A DNA stretch of 64,000 nt from Pteria penguin (Eukaryota; Mollusca; Bivalvia; Pterioida; Pteriidae). The stretch covers positions 27,773,841 to 27,837,840 of the forward strand of contig CM068583.1 in the NCBI GenBank assembly GCA_035048485.1, read 5' to 3'. This document shows, in pieces, positions 24,531-47,706 of this stretch. The position numbers were made by a program, and so were the translations under genes. The notes under the pieces were generated by a model, which saw nothing but the letters and a program-made list of their open reading frames with translations, was not told where the DNA came from and did not search any database. Each line of letters begins with the position of its first letter. Position 1 is the first letter of the stretch.

Positions 24531-25567
24531 TCGGCACGAACTCAACTATGCACAAATATACCGAATGCCATTGATTGTAAACTTCATGACTCAATTGGAG
24601 CATTTAAGACTTGGTATAAGCAGAGTGACAGGAACAAAATGAAGTATGATATTACAAATACAGAAATGGAACATGTTCGATTTCATGAATAAAGGCCTTA
24701 AAATAAATCAACTTACAAATAGTAATTTTTCCAGGGGGAATCACCATAAAACGATATTAACTAAGAATGCAATAATTTTATTGCAAACAGGTTGCTACAA
24801 CATAGCTCTCCATGACAATTTATTAAAAAGTATTGGAAACATCTTGCTATTTTATCCTTAACAATGATTCCTATTCCAAACAAGACTTAAAATAACTGAA
24901 ATTACATGTACAGTATTGTCTTCATCAATCGAAACTGTCATTTCTCAACGTAATTTTGTATGTTTTAAAACTGTAACAACGATTTTCTGTTGGTGGGGGG
25001 CTTCGGTCACCATAACACTCCCCCCCCTGTTCTTTTGATTATATGAAGCATTCTTTTGATCGGAAGTTACAAAGTTCTCCGAGCAGTGGCGTAAGTACAT
25101 GAAATATATTTTGCTTGATTGCAAAACCATGCATGGCCAAACTGCAATAAATACCTTCACTGGTATTTTTGTCGAAATAATTCGTTTTTATGGTATGGTA
25201 ATTGATTCAAATTCCATTGTCCAACATAAGACAGAATGTAAGGCAGACGCTTTCCGTTCTTGATATGCGCAAGTCAATACAGACATAAACCTTCAGGAGG
25301 AGTATTATGAATACCTGGACTATTAGCCAATGAAATGGCTACATATATTTTTCAAACGAGATGAGGGTTTTCAACAATTTTCTGAAACCATTTCCCATGC
25401 AAAACACTAAAATTTATTGGGAGGCGTCATTGTTTTCTGTCTCAGAGTACATGAAAAGGTAAATATGATGTACTTAGATAAATGTTTTATCTATATTGTC
25501 CCACGGGGCTTCTGAGGTACGGTCATCTGATACGTATCTGAGAACACCCAGACAACAGGTTAATTGG

Positions 25568-25862
25568 GTTTTTCGGAGTACCGGGCCTTCGGAGTAATGG
25601 GCCTTCGGAGTATCGGACCTTCGGAGAAGCGGGTCCTCGGAATATCGGGCCTTCGGGTAAGTGGGCTGTCCCCGCGTTACTAGCACGTGCCTAGCCGAGT
25701 CATTGATTGGCTATGTGAAATAACGGTTTCGGTGACTGGAAAGTCATCAGAGTTCATCAAAACATGACCCCTTACGGGGTTTCGCTAGATCTTTATCGGC
25801 AATGGGACAAAAAGAGAAGCGGAATAAAGATACGGTTTTAATCAGATTGTATAGATTAAGAA
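25568..25862 (-). repeat. Dispersed repeat with CCGAAGGCCC minisatellite, copy 2 (inverted)
   Basis: On the minus strand it reads AATCTGATTAAAACCG, ATCTTTATTCCGCTTCTC and GATAAAGATCTAGCGAA, then the CCGAAGGCCC units. This mirrors 22608-22925 with about 2.6 kb between the two copies. Confidence 0.85.
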
Positions 25863-25954
25863 CTTTAAAAACATGAACTTTAGGAGCTGCTTTTAATGGT
25901 GCTAAAAACAGTATTTTTGAAATTGAAATGATACACGCACATTCATGCAGATAA

Positions 25955-26775
25955 TCAGAGTGCATCACATCTACATTTAATTTGATTTCTGAGTAAGAGA
26001 ATATCCTTCATGGAATGCGGAAGTGGCAAAGACTCAACCTTATGTTGTGGGCATGTCTTCAAAAGCTTCCGGATTCTGATGCATGATTGCTTAAACAAAG
26101 TCATCGGTGATGACGACAGTTCTTTTATGCGATTTGCATACGTTTGTAAATGACATGACGCAAACACTGATGACGCATTTCCTGTAGAATCAGAGTCCGT
26201 GACGTAATGAACGAGTGACAAATCATAACCAGCCAAGATCAACAGATCTGCTATCTCCCACTGCTGTAAAATTATGGCTAATTCCAAGGAATCCACGTTA
26301 ACATTTTGGGCAGTTGGCGTAAGCGGTGATAATGACTTAATATACATGTTACAGTTATAACATAGAAGAAGTCGAACAGCGTCTATGGCACTGCAGGATA
26401 TAGCACTCAGTAGTGGAGTACTTCCCAAGGAATCTGAAATATACAATTTGCAAATGATTTCCAATATGTAAATCTAAATTTTATGTTACCTGAAATTCGC
26501 AGGAAGTAAAATGATTTTTTTTCAGTGTAACACAATGTACCACGGTGGACATTTATAAAACCTTGAAGTCAGGGGAGAAACCAGTTGATTGGGAGGAGTG
26601 AGCGAGTCCTGTTTCGCTTATTGCACGAGCCATGAATACCCAGAACATACAAAAAAACCCCCAAAAAACAAACAAACAAACCAACCCCCCCCCCCCCACC
26701 ACACACACACAAACAAACAAAAACTAAAACAAACAAATAAAAACTAAAACACACGAAAAAGAAACCAAACAAAAC

Positions 26776-26831
<56 letters not shown>

Positions 26832-28817
26832 GAAGAAGAAGAAGAAGAAGAAGAAGAACTAGAAATTTGAAAATTATATGTATTGCCTGCTTTCCATTTT
26901 TTAAAAGTGTGACTCCTACCAGACACAGGCAAATAATCAGGCAGACTGGGGATAAAGGGATTTTTATGTTGTTTTGCTCCGAGGACGACACATTATTGTT
27001 CTTTATCTTAGAACGAATTTTTCATAAACTAAGTATGTTGTATACATACGTATGTGTTGTATTGTTGTGTGGTTATATAGATTTCTACAATGATTGCTTG
27101 AATTTAGTGCTATATAGAGTAGGCACGAATGAGGAAACATTTTGTATTCTTGATATAAAAACCTATCATATTAAAGAGACAATATGAGTATAGTATAGGT
27201 ATTTTGTTATCAGACTATGACAAGGAATCAACAATGTTAATGTCTTATAAATTGTAATGTGGTGTGAAAGGATTTTACAACATGCTACACATTGGAGAGT
27301 TTAATCAGAGTTGGAGTTGTCTCTCTTCCCTTACAGTATAGTTTATATATTAAAAAAATTAATTTCACGTTTTATTATTATTATCACGCATACTGTACGG
27401 AATATTATATAGGAATTAAGCCTGGATGAAATGTTAATTACTTTATCAGCTGTTTATCACACCAAAATTCTTAAGAACACCTTGCATCCAATATCAATGT
27501 TTTCAGAAATCATGGACCAAATGTCATTTTTTCACAGTGGCTGTGTCATTGATTTCGTGCTCAGTATTTTGATGTAATTACAAAACGCATTCGGAATCTG
27601 GTGCTTTATTTTACAGAACATACACAGGATTTGTGGTGTATGTAATTGATATAATGGAATCGTACCATGAACATCCGGATTGGCACCATTATCCAGCAGC
27701 AGTTGCATGATGTCTAATGCTCCGGCAGATGTCGCGACAATCAGGGGATTGCAATCCCCTTCCACGAGATTAAGATTGGCTCCTGATTGTATCAATATTA
27801 CGATAATCGATAAGATATCGATATCGATGTCTTGATGCTGCTTGATGCATTCCACCACATTTGTTATTGGAGGTTTTCCTGCGGCGTCTATAGTATTCGG
27901 ATCCGCACCTGCTCGCAACAGCGTCTCAACATCTCGTAAATTCTTCTTCATTACAGCATACTGCTCACGTGATAATAGATAGAAACATTGAGATAAACAT
28001 ATATATGTATTTATGTAATGACTTATTCATTAAATTTCCAAGTTTATTGATACTTTGTATACTAACTGTACAATATATAATATTTACGGTACTAAATGTG
28101 TCCCTTGTGTCTTTTAGGCTTAACTTTTGAATGTGTTTTCTTCTCTTCTCTTTTTACGAAGAAAAAGGTAATTGAGAGAAGAGTATTAGAAAATGCTCGA
28201 AACGGCCATTACAAAGACAAGAGAAACAAATTTGTGGTTGTTTAATGTGTAGTGACCTCTTTTACCTGAAGAGCCGTTCTCAATGAGCCTGTTTCCCGGA
28301 GTTCTAATTCTGCGCCAGCTTTTAAGAGCATGTCCATCATTTCTACGCGATTTTCCAGGTTACAGGTGGAACATAGAGCCATGAGTGGAGTTAATCCATA
28401 GTCTGTCCTAGAATCTACGTAGGCTCCATGGTTCAAAAGAGAAACTAAACACTCAATGCTGTCATATTCAACGGCGTAATGCAAAGGACGCTTCCCGAAT
28501 TTGTCTCCAGCGTCAGCAGCTTCGGCGCATTCTGTGAGAAGGTAGTCAATGACATCAGGTCGTTGAGACATGACGGCGTAGAGAATAGGCGTCATCCACC
28601 AGTTGTCGCGTGCAAGCACTATCGCGCCATTTTCAACCAAAAGTTTTGCGCATTCGACATGTCCTTTCCCCACACATATATGGAGTATATGTTTAGAACT
28701 AATATTGGCCATATCGTGATAAAATTCATTGGGATTTGCACCATTTTCAAGCAAAGTTTCCAGATCTTTGACATTATTTTCAGTCACAGCATGGTACAAT
28801 TCCGCAGACAAGTCCAT
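25955..28817 (-). CDS. Ankyrin repeat and SOCS box protein, paralogue C (441 aa)
   Basis: Assembled as complement of 28266-28817 (CTTCAG|GTAAAA), 27666-27960 (CATG|GTACGA, phase 1) and 25955-26433, total 1326 nt, open throughout with GT-AG borders. Ankyrin hallmarks: GANPNE, HILHICVGKG, TPILYAV, RPLHYAVE, LTPLMAL, GADPN, GANPD, STPLLSA. A Ser/Thr-rich spacer leads to a C-terminal SOCS box with TLFKQSCIRI and the canonical LPLP, followed by a short Cys/Arg tail. Of the three paralogues this one has the best Cul5-box residues. The start ATGGAC lies 8 bp after a good acceptor (TCTATCTTAG), so a 5' UTR intron is likely. An (AAT)n array sits in its second intron. It is a predicted ubiquitin-ligase substrate receptor; its target cannot be read from sequence. 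Confidence 0.9.
26690..26858. repeat. C run, CA/AAAC-rich tract and (AAT)n(AAG)n microsatellite in gene C intron
   Basis: A C run at about 26688-26698 is followed by AC- and AAAC-rich sequence, then AAT repeats (26775-26830) and AAG repeats (26831-26858). All lie within the intron 26434-27665. Poly-Ile, poly-Tyr and poly-Ser frames over it are artefacts. Confidence 0.9.
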
Positions 28818-28954
28818 TCTTTGCCTAAGATAGACAGAATATAACAGTTATTTATAATATTATTACCCATTTCCTTCGAAGACAGAACTGTAATACAGTC
28901 CAATCATTTTCAACTTCAAAATACGTACCGGTATGTAGGAATTTAAGGTAACAC

Positions 28955-28972
28955 AGAGAGAGAGAGAGAGAG
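28955..28972. repeat. Short (GA)n tract
   Basis: AG dinucleotides about 140 bp upstream of the gene C start codon on the minus strand, followed by a C run at 28999-29009. It is low complexity and may lie in the promoter or 5' UTR intron of gene C. Confidence 0.8.
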
Positions 28973-29431
28973 CTGCGATTTGTTGTGTTGTATAATACCC
29001 CCCCCCCCCGAGCATCCTCGGTCTGTTTTATTACGCGGCATTATGACTGGGGTTACGCATTCTTCATAATGTCAATATACGTGTGTGATAAACGAGACTA
29101 ACTATAGGATACTTCATATAATTCTTTGTAAATGTATGAGCAATAAAATCAATCGCACAAAAAGTAACATATATACTCACACTACCTGCAGAAGATGGTT
29201 TCCTTGTGTTTACAGCACGTGCAACGAGGCTCACGGCGGGTAGTTAATTTCTTTCACATGAGTGGTTGTATAAGCCTATATTATTTAACGTCTTTTATTG
29301 ATTGTGTCATGTAGAATATACGTTTGCTTTTGTTTTGATGTTTTACTTCACTCTAAGATAATAGCACTTTCTATATTTATAATTGCAAGGTTATGGAGGC
29401 ACCCACCTGGAGCATTATAATTTCTCCCTAT

Positions 29432-29636
29432 GCTGTGGACCCATCCGAGGCAGGGACGGATTTTTCGTTTGCCAACATTTACCGAGACCGGGGGCCTCGG
29501 TATGTATCTCATCCGAAGGAAAGATAGGAAGCAGAAGATAAGAATTCTCCTAATCAAAATCCTAGCCAACCGCCGAAATCGAACCGAGGTTCTCAGATCT
29601 GAGGTCCAGTGCGATGCCGCTGGAGCTATCTGCCCC
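29432..29636 (-). repeat. SINE family B, diverged copy
   Basis: On the minus strand: GGGGCAGATAGCTCCAGCGG head, GGTTCGATTTC B-box-like block, TTCGGATGAGATAC, ACCGAGGCCCCCGG and GCCTCGGATGGGTCCACAG. The order matches the family, with an altered 3' half. Confidence 0.7.
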
Positions 29637-31292
29637 TAAGTTTAAGAACATTTCAACAATAAACTGTTGAAGAATAAAGTGTATATTTTGGTATTATACG
29701 ACTTTGAATACTCAATTCGCAAGGAACAATGGTACAGCTACTTCTGAAAAGAGTCTATTTGTGTTTCAAAATATATCTGACATAAGATATCATCTTGATA
29801 CCATTTTGTAAAGGAGTATGAATAACAGTTGTATTCATTTCTATATTTGATACCTGTATAGAGATGGATTTATCTAGCTCATTGTATTTTATACAGTAGT
29901 AGAATATTAGTTTCATAATATAGGAATAGCTAGAACAGGAGAGGGAACGATCCTCAAATGTTCATCTGACCTTTAAAATGAAGCTACATAAAGACAAATG
30001 CTTTGGTCAAGAAAGTATAAATACTTACACCTGATTAGTATAGACCTCATTTTTGTAGCAGGTGATATACAATGCATTATTACATTAATTTCATACATAC
30101 AACAAGGCACGCATTCAGATTTGAAACATGTTGGACGTGTTCTGAGCATATTCATGGTGCAAATGAATAAAGGTCATTTTAAACCTGATGAAAATCAATC
30201 TGCATCAAGAAAGAGGGCACAGCAATTTCTAAACATTGACATTGCAGACTTTTATCACCATGGATATAAAATGTACAGCTTATCTCTTTCATTTCAGGTA
30301 TAGATTAATATCAGGTATAGAAATTATTTTCTAGATATTCAGGCTTTCTTCGGAAAATCAACAAGTTAAATCCGCCTATGTCATTGTTTGTTTGCTTATT
30401 ATTTTTTTTCAATTTTCATTTACAATTTTTAATTAATCATTTATATATATGTATCTTTTTTCTTGTGTGTTTTGTTGCTTTGGTTTTGTTGGGTATTTTT
30501 CGTTGTTTGTTTATTTGTTTAGTTATTTTCCAACTTTTAATATGTTGGATTTTTAGGACAATACTAAATTAACCGACTTGTAGATGATCAATAGTCTTTG
30601 TTGAGGTAGTGGAAAAGAAGACTTTAAGAATACTTACCATATACAATTCATAATTTAATTTTAATAGAAATGTGAATATTTTTAAATCTAAAAAAATCTT
30701 GAAATATATTTATGAGAAGAGTCCTTCTCAATTCTGTTTCAAAGTTTAAATTTTTTGATTTTTAGAAGCAATTTACACTGAACATAGCAATACGCGAGTT
30801 TCGAGATACCGATCCGGACCGAATTTTTTTTCGAATTTTACGCGCTCCTTGTGACAAAGGTGGGACATGTTTACATCCGTCTCTGTGTAAAGTTAATGAC
30901 CCGCTCTATTTAAACGCTAACAAATCGATAAGTACATGAAGGATAATAATGTTTGTATATTCAGATAGATTTAAAAAATAAAACTGAAAAGAAAGAGTGA
31001 ACTTAATCTTTTAGGGGCGGTTTTGATCTTCAGTACAGTGGATCTCGGCGGAAAGTTGGCTTCTACAAAGAATTGTAAAAATTATCCGGGAAAACATAAT
31101 ACATGAACATCTAGGATACTTCATTTTGACAACGTTCAACAAATTAATGTTAGTAGTTTCACTGAAAAATTCCTTATAATTCACAATTACCGAGATATCC
31201 TTTACTATAACGGCCTGGAGAGTCCCATCTTTACCCTGAATGCATGAATGTAATATGGGTGAAATATTTCTATTGGGATTTCAACAATGTAA

Positions 31293-31319
31293 TACCAACC
31301 TACCTACCTACCTACCTAC
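31293..31319. repeat. (CTAC)n microsatellite
   Basis: CCAACCTACCTACC with further CTAC units, seven or so copies. Low complexity only. Confidence 0.85.
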
Positions 31320-31464
31320 GAGCCGACCTTATGTATAATGGGACAATAACAGTCGAGTGGATGACATATTATGCAGTGCTGGCACTCACTGCATGAAGAT
31401 TTCCCTTATATAACCCAGTTGGGTGAAAGTGAACGCCATGACACATCTTTGTATCCTAAGTAAC

Positions 31465-31618
31465 ATTGGTTAGTTGATTGGTGTTTTACGTTGCTTTCAA
31501 CAATTTTTCAGTTATATCGTGACATGGAACCCATTAAACACAGTGGCACAACACAGGAATCGAACCCAGATCGCCGGCGCCGCAAGCCAAGCGCTTAACC
31601 ACTACACCAAGCCTGCCC
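31465..31618 (-). repeat. SINE family A copy with complete tRNA-like head
   Basis: Read on the minus strand: GGCAGGCTTGGTGTAGTGG, TTAAGCGCTTGG, a B-box-like GGGTTCGATTCC, CACGATATAACTGAAAAATTG, TTGAAAGCAACGTAAAACAC and a CAATCAAC tail. It has the clearest A-box of the copies here, so it best defines the 5' end of the family. Confidence 0.85.
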
Positions 31619-32388
31619 CTGTCCTAAGTACATGTAGCAACATAATGAAGTGTAATGACAATCCAATCTAGGGACGCAGATTATGGCAATCAAACAAACG
31701 GACATAGTGGCAAATCCAGAGGATATTTGGAAGTAAATCACTTCTTGGCTTCATTTCAACTAGTCTGGGGTATGTATTCTTATATACTTATATTTACAGT
31801 TAATGTGTTATATGACAGCAGTTTGCTTACATACGGTCTATATACAGTGTGTTCTGAGTGCACCAATGACGCTAGAGTTCTGTTTTTTTCACTGTTTCAA
31901 GATGCTGAGGGCAGATGGTCAATTGTACAAATAGTATCATTACAAATAGAAGGTGCATATACCATAAAGAACTGAAAGAGTACAGAATTTCATGAAGTGA
32001 GCGTATCCTGTCAAAATGCACAATGATTATTTTCATAAATCTTTTAAGATTATTCTGATGTTTCAATATTTTTTTCTAATTCTATTCTCTTTATTCCATC
32101 TTAGGAGGAAGTTTCTCAAAGCAGGATGCTCTCCATGCTTTGGAACTAACCGACCTGTCACAGATCTAATCTTTTGAATTTCGAAAACACCAAAACATAC
32201 TGATAATCACCTTTGATTTATCCCCATTACGTTTCATCGAAATCCCATCATTAATTCTGAATTAAAAGGTGAAAAATTTACGACGAACAGATAAAAGAAC
32301 ACTATATGATAATTTTATTATATATATTATTATTATTTATTATTTTATATGTATGTGAATATGTTGGACACCCTCATAATAATGTATT

Positions 32389-32489
<101 letters not shown>

Positions 32490-33001
32490 CATTGATGAGA
32501 CGTACGTCTCAAAATAAATGAAATGAAATATAGCATTTTCGTAACAACACTCTCCGTATCATAGTAGTCGCACAGTACCTGGTGAACAATAATCAATAAT
32601 ACCGAAATTCATTCAAAAACTTTTAAAATACAGTTTCAAGTAAATACCCAGTGACCAATGATCAATGCATGCTGGGAAATCAACGGATCGATGGGTATAT
32701 TTTAACGTTATTAGTGTGTTTAACTTCAACGGGTACAGTTTATTTCTGATGTAATATTTATATCATATATTTGAAAGATGTTACTTACAATATTACGTCA
32801 GATGTTGTTTGAAGATATATCAAGGAAATGGTCAAGATTTTACATAAAAATTTGTCGACATAAAACCGTGTTATTAAATGAAGCATTTTAATTTTGTGAC
32901 AGAGATTGTCAAAATCTCATGAATATACATATACTTGTATTTTACTCTATACCTAAGATTTCCTGTACACAGAAATCAAAATGAATATATACCGGTATAT
33001 A

Positions 33002-33146
<145 letters not shown>

Positions 33147-33246
33147 ATTGACCCCTTTTTCTCGAGCGATTTGCATTAACCTTCATTGAGGTGGATCCGA
33201 TACTTATGAATAGTGAATGTTGTTACAATTTCCTTTTTTGTGCTTT

Positions 33247-33263
33247 TATATATATACATATAT

Positions 33264-33323
<60 letters not shown>

Positions 33324-33324
33324 A

Positions 33325-33377
<53 letters not shown>
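33247..33377. repeat. (AT)n array 3
   Basis: About 130 bp of alternating AT with phase breaks, preceded by TTTTGTGCTTTTATA and followed by GGCAATGCC. Confidence 0.95.
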
Positions 33378-33379
<2 letters not shown>

Positions 33380-34340
33380 CAATGCCATCTAAGTGATAGG
33401 AAAAAAAGTATAAGTGTTAGATGCTTTCGTGTATATCTGAATTACAACATATCTGATGTAATTGTTATAATCTGGCTGTAGGTAACATATTCACTTACAC
33501 AATAAAAGTCTTATCCATATAGACAATACAGAAATATTGCGTAAGAAACATTACACAAATCTAATCGCCAGACAGAATTTATGTGTTGACTTGTTGACGT
33601 CCTATATACGTCAGTATATAAGTATATATAATTCATGATACAGGGTAAAGAATTGTCTCCCATGTTCCGAACTCTACATCAATTGGATGATCTGTTTACG
33701 GTACCCAACAAGAACGTTGCACTTGATTCCCAGCCTGGGATTTCATCATCTATTGTTCCATGTTATGGCAATCTTTATGTATTGAATATTTATTATATTC
33801 TGTACTTTGAAGTAATTCAAAAACCGAATGTGAACTATTATCATAGATATAAATGTTGTAAAGCAATCCCTTCCCATTTCTTCAAACATGGGAGCGGATA
33901 TATTTGCGATGAAGTTTTCTTGGAAGGAATAAATTAATTAAAATAAACCAAAGACACTGAAATCATCTCCAAAAACACCGGTATGACAGTTAATGAAATT
34001 CAGTCGAATAAGGAGAACAAAGCTATAGATAGACTGCATCTACAAGAAATCTAACGAACACCAAGAAAAGGGCAATGAATAGAGTTAGACAATACATCGA
34101 TCATATGATGATATGAGCAGGTATCCAGGAAGAGTAAACTTCTCCTGCTGGCCAGCAATGATGATTTTCAAGTCTCATGTAAAGACAAAGCAAAAGGGAA
34201 TTAGATTCGTCCTCTTATGTCATATGGAACACTAAAATTATTTAATACTGTAAAAAACACAATGGCAAAATAACTAGGGTCCAAGAGTAAAAATATGTAT
34301 TGTACATACGGAATATTATACGTGTACTCATATAAACCGA

Positions 34341-34395
34341 AAGAGAGAGAGAGAGAAAGAGAGAGAGAGGGAGAGAGAGAGAGAGAGAGAGAGAG
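34341..34395. repeat. (GA)n microsatellite
   Basis: AG/GA dinucleotides with two interruptions (AAAG, GGG). A frame of Leu-Ser repeats on the minus strand is an artefact. Confidence 0.95.
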
Positions 34396-35484
34396 CATCT
34401 ATATTATAGGTAAATGTTGATATTAATTGCTAGATATGTAATATACATTTAATCATCCCCCATACAAATAAATGAATAAATAAATAAATAAGGAAAATAG
34501 AAATAAATACAACTTATAAATCAAAGTTACTTTTAAAAGAAACAAAACATTCACAAAATGTCGTACTTTTAATCCCTGGTGTGAAGAAAATGGATCATCA
34601 CGCGGCAGTAAAATAGATACAGGTGTCGCTACCGAATTATGTTTTAGCGATCACTTAAAAGCAACTAATACAAAGAACATGCATTATGGAATAGTAATGA
34701 AATCAATGTTTTTTATCTATATGTACAAAGGAAGGGGGGGGGGGGGGGGGTTGCAGGATATGGTGCCGTGGTATCCATTGAATCTCAGATCTAATGACCG
34801 TCGAATAAGATACTTCCAGATATTTCTGCAGGTGACGCATCATCTCTCCCTCCCTCCCTCCCCCCATTTGTTTTGGGATGAGGTAATAACCCCGTTTCTC
34901 ACTATACGTTGGTACTATCACGACGTAGGTACATGTAGTTTATATAATTTATGCTTTCGCTTTAAGTTATTCACAAATAAAAGTTTGAAGGAAATGACTG
35001 GACGTATTGTAACAATATCTCACTTCCTCGGATGAATCTGCAGTAAAGACTAAAAAATAAAAAAATAAACAAACAAAAAATAAACAAACAAACCACCAAA
35101 TCAATATTCTCATTGTGGTGCAGTAAGATAACAAAAAAAATTACATATGCACCATACATTTGGGAACCAAATCTTAAATTTGAAATACAAAATTTATAAA
35201 TAATTTATATAATATATGAAGGAATCGACAAATATACATATATAATTGCATTACATGCGCTACGTACTACTCTATAGATAATCAATTTCTTATTGACAAA
35301 AATACAACGTGTCTTCTTATAAAGCAAAGCTCCAAATTCGGCCAGCTGTCGCTAAAGCTTGTCTTCTCTGATCTCGATATTGATGTCTCGCCACGTCAAT
35401 GGCGTATGTATTACGTGACAGTGTAATGAACGAACGAAAAGCGCGTTGAACTGTTGTGAAATTAAAATTCGTTTTCACAGGAAA

Positions 35485-45802
<10,318 letters not shown>

Positions 45803-45930
45803 GTATTGCACGATCATATAAATGTATCAACATTTATATCTTGTCTTTATAATGCTTATATATGTACATAAACTATGAATATGTACAGATGGTTGATATT
45901 GTTGAATATGACGTTGTTAAACAAATGTTT

Positions 45931-45936
45931 AATAAA
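45931..45936 (+). terminator. Candidate polyadenylation signal of the DUF1647 gene
   Basis: AATAAA 129 bp downstream of the stop codon at 45800-45802. The (GA)n tract that follows from 45951 could lie at or beyond the cleavage site. There is no transcript evidence here. Confidence 0.45.
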
Positions 45937-45949
45937 CGTAAAAATGGAA

Positions 45950-45950
<1 letters not shown>

Positions 45951-46009
<59 letters not shown>
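45951..46009. repeat. (GA)n microsatellite
   Basis: A nearly pure GA run of ~59 bp in the 3' flank of the DUF1647 gene. Confidence 0.95.
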
Positions 46010-46012
<3 letters not shown>

Positions 46013-46466
46013 GTACTATCATTTTGTATGAGATAATACAATGCATTATTTTTTCAGGATAGAGTGCAATGAATTTCTCCATGACGTATAACTGTGCATT
46101 TCTCAGTGATTAATTTGCTTTTTTCTTTGACAGAAAGGACATATACATCATTTGTTGAATAAATACATATATTTCTTTTCTGAGAGTTCGTTTCGAAATA
46201 CATATAACCGCAAGGGTTTTTAACGCGTCATGTGAGTCGTGATTGATTTGTGTCCCGAGACTCTTACTTTACTTACGTCGAGTTTTGAGTGTACGATAAA
46301 CAAAATTGAACCTCACTAAAACAATAATCTTTTTCCTTGAGTTCACATCGTCTACCTATGCTGTGGCCTTTGAATATGAACATTGATGAACAATGAAATG
46401 CATACTGATTACATAGATATACACATACAATGCAAGAGGTTCCTTACATTTTCATTCTTGTTTATA

Positions 46467-47016
46467 GCTTTCAATTCATAATCCTTCATTCGCGGATTAC
46501 CTTAGCATCATCTATCCAAGTGAACTGGAGGTCAAAGAAACCACAGAAAATAGTAATTCTACTTCGTATTTAGATATTATGTTGTATTTCGACATTAATG
46601 GTCAATTGAACACCTCACTCTATGACAAACGTGACGATTTCAATTTCGCTATCACAAACTTTCCTTTCATAAGTAGCAACAGTCCATCATCGCCCGCATA
46701 CGGCGTATTCATATCTCAGTTAATACGTTATTCCAGAGCATGTTCAAATTACATTGACTTTGTTCTGAGGGCTAGGCGACTTTCAGTTAAGCTGCTCAAC
46801 CAGAGTTATATATGTGCTAGACTAGCAACGTCACTGAGGAAGTTCTACGGTCGTTACGAGACTCTTATTACTCCATATGATATCTCGTTATCCAGACTTT
46901 TAAATGATATTCTGGACTGAGACCGATTCCGATCATTTTACACAGATTTGACACCTTCTATACTAGAAGGTTACCTACTTCGACTTCTCCATATATAAAT
47001 ACATATGGAATTCACA
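46467..47016 (+). repeat. Left direct repeat of the Penelope-like element (550 bp)
   Basis: From GCTTTCAATT to ATGGAATTCACA this matches 48309-48842 with few substitutions and one 16-bp indel; 550 minus 534 equals exactly that gap. It keeps the open C-terminal RT frame (SELEVKETTENSNSTSYLDI through to RLLNDILD) and is therefore the less damaged of the two. Confidence 0.9.
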
Positions 47017-47669
47017 AGAGTTAAAAACACTAAATTAAGAGAACTTTTACTTAAAGGTCCAAAATACAGAGAACCCAGATCATTCACATGGAGCCAAAAT
47101 TTTGAGAATATTATGAACTGCTGCGAGGAATATGCCACACGATGGGCAAAAAGAGAGGAAGTACAAGTCGACACTCTTTCGGAATGGATAAAATCTATTG
47201 CAGTACTGCTGAGATCAAAAATTAAAAAAATACAAGGTTCTGTAAACACCAGATTCGAATCTATTTTTAAAGATCCTGATGTTGTCAGAGAACTTACCTT
47301 CCTCCAAGAACATTATATCATTACACCAGCAGATAAAGCATCTAATAATTATACATTTACTTGTAAGAAATATTACTTTGACAGCCTAGTGAAAGAATTA
47401 GGATTAAATTCAGCTCCAGGAAATCCTACTTATACTCTCACGAACTTTTCGGTTTCGGAAGTACTCGAGAATCATAAATCTGTCCTCAATACGTTTGGTA
47501 TTGACTCAAATAAATTGAATTTAGAACTTCCATATTTGTACTGTATTCCAAAAATGCACAAAACTCCGTACAAACAACGCTTTATCGCTGGTTCCTCGAA
47601 GTGTTCCACAAAATCTGTATCGATGCTACTCACAAAAATATTATCAGAAAAAAACGGAAGAAAAATAAA

Positions 47670-47706
<37 letters not shown>

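Larger units (their letters stand above)
21656..25954. other. Intergenic region between ankyrin genes B and C
   Basis: No supported gene. It is filled by an inverted pair of a dispersed repeat (22608-22925 and 25568-25862), a SINE with a nested insertion (23159-23619) and a G/C-rich repeat at about 24285-24530. Frames in these parts are repeat artefacts. Confidence 0.6.

Noticed and set aside
24247..24603. Minus-strand frame of 118 codons
   Set aside because: It lies in a G/C-rich dispersed repeat, competing frames overlap it on the same strand, and it has no domain.
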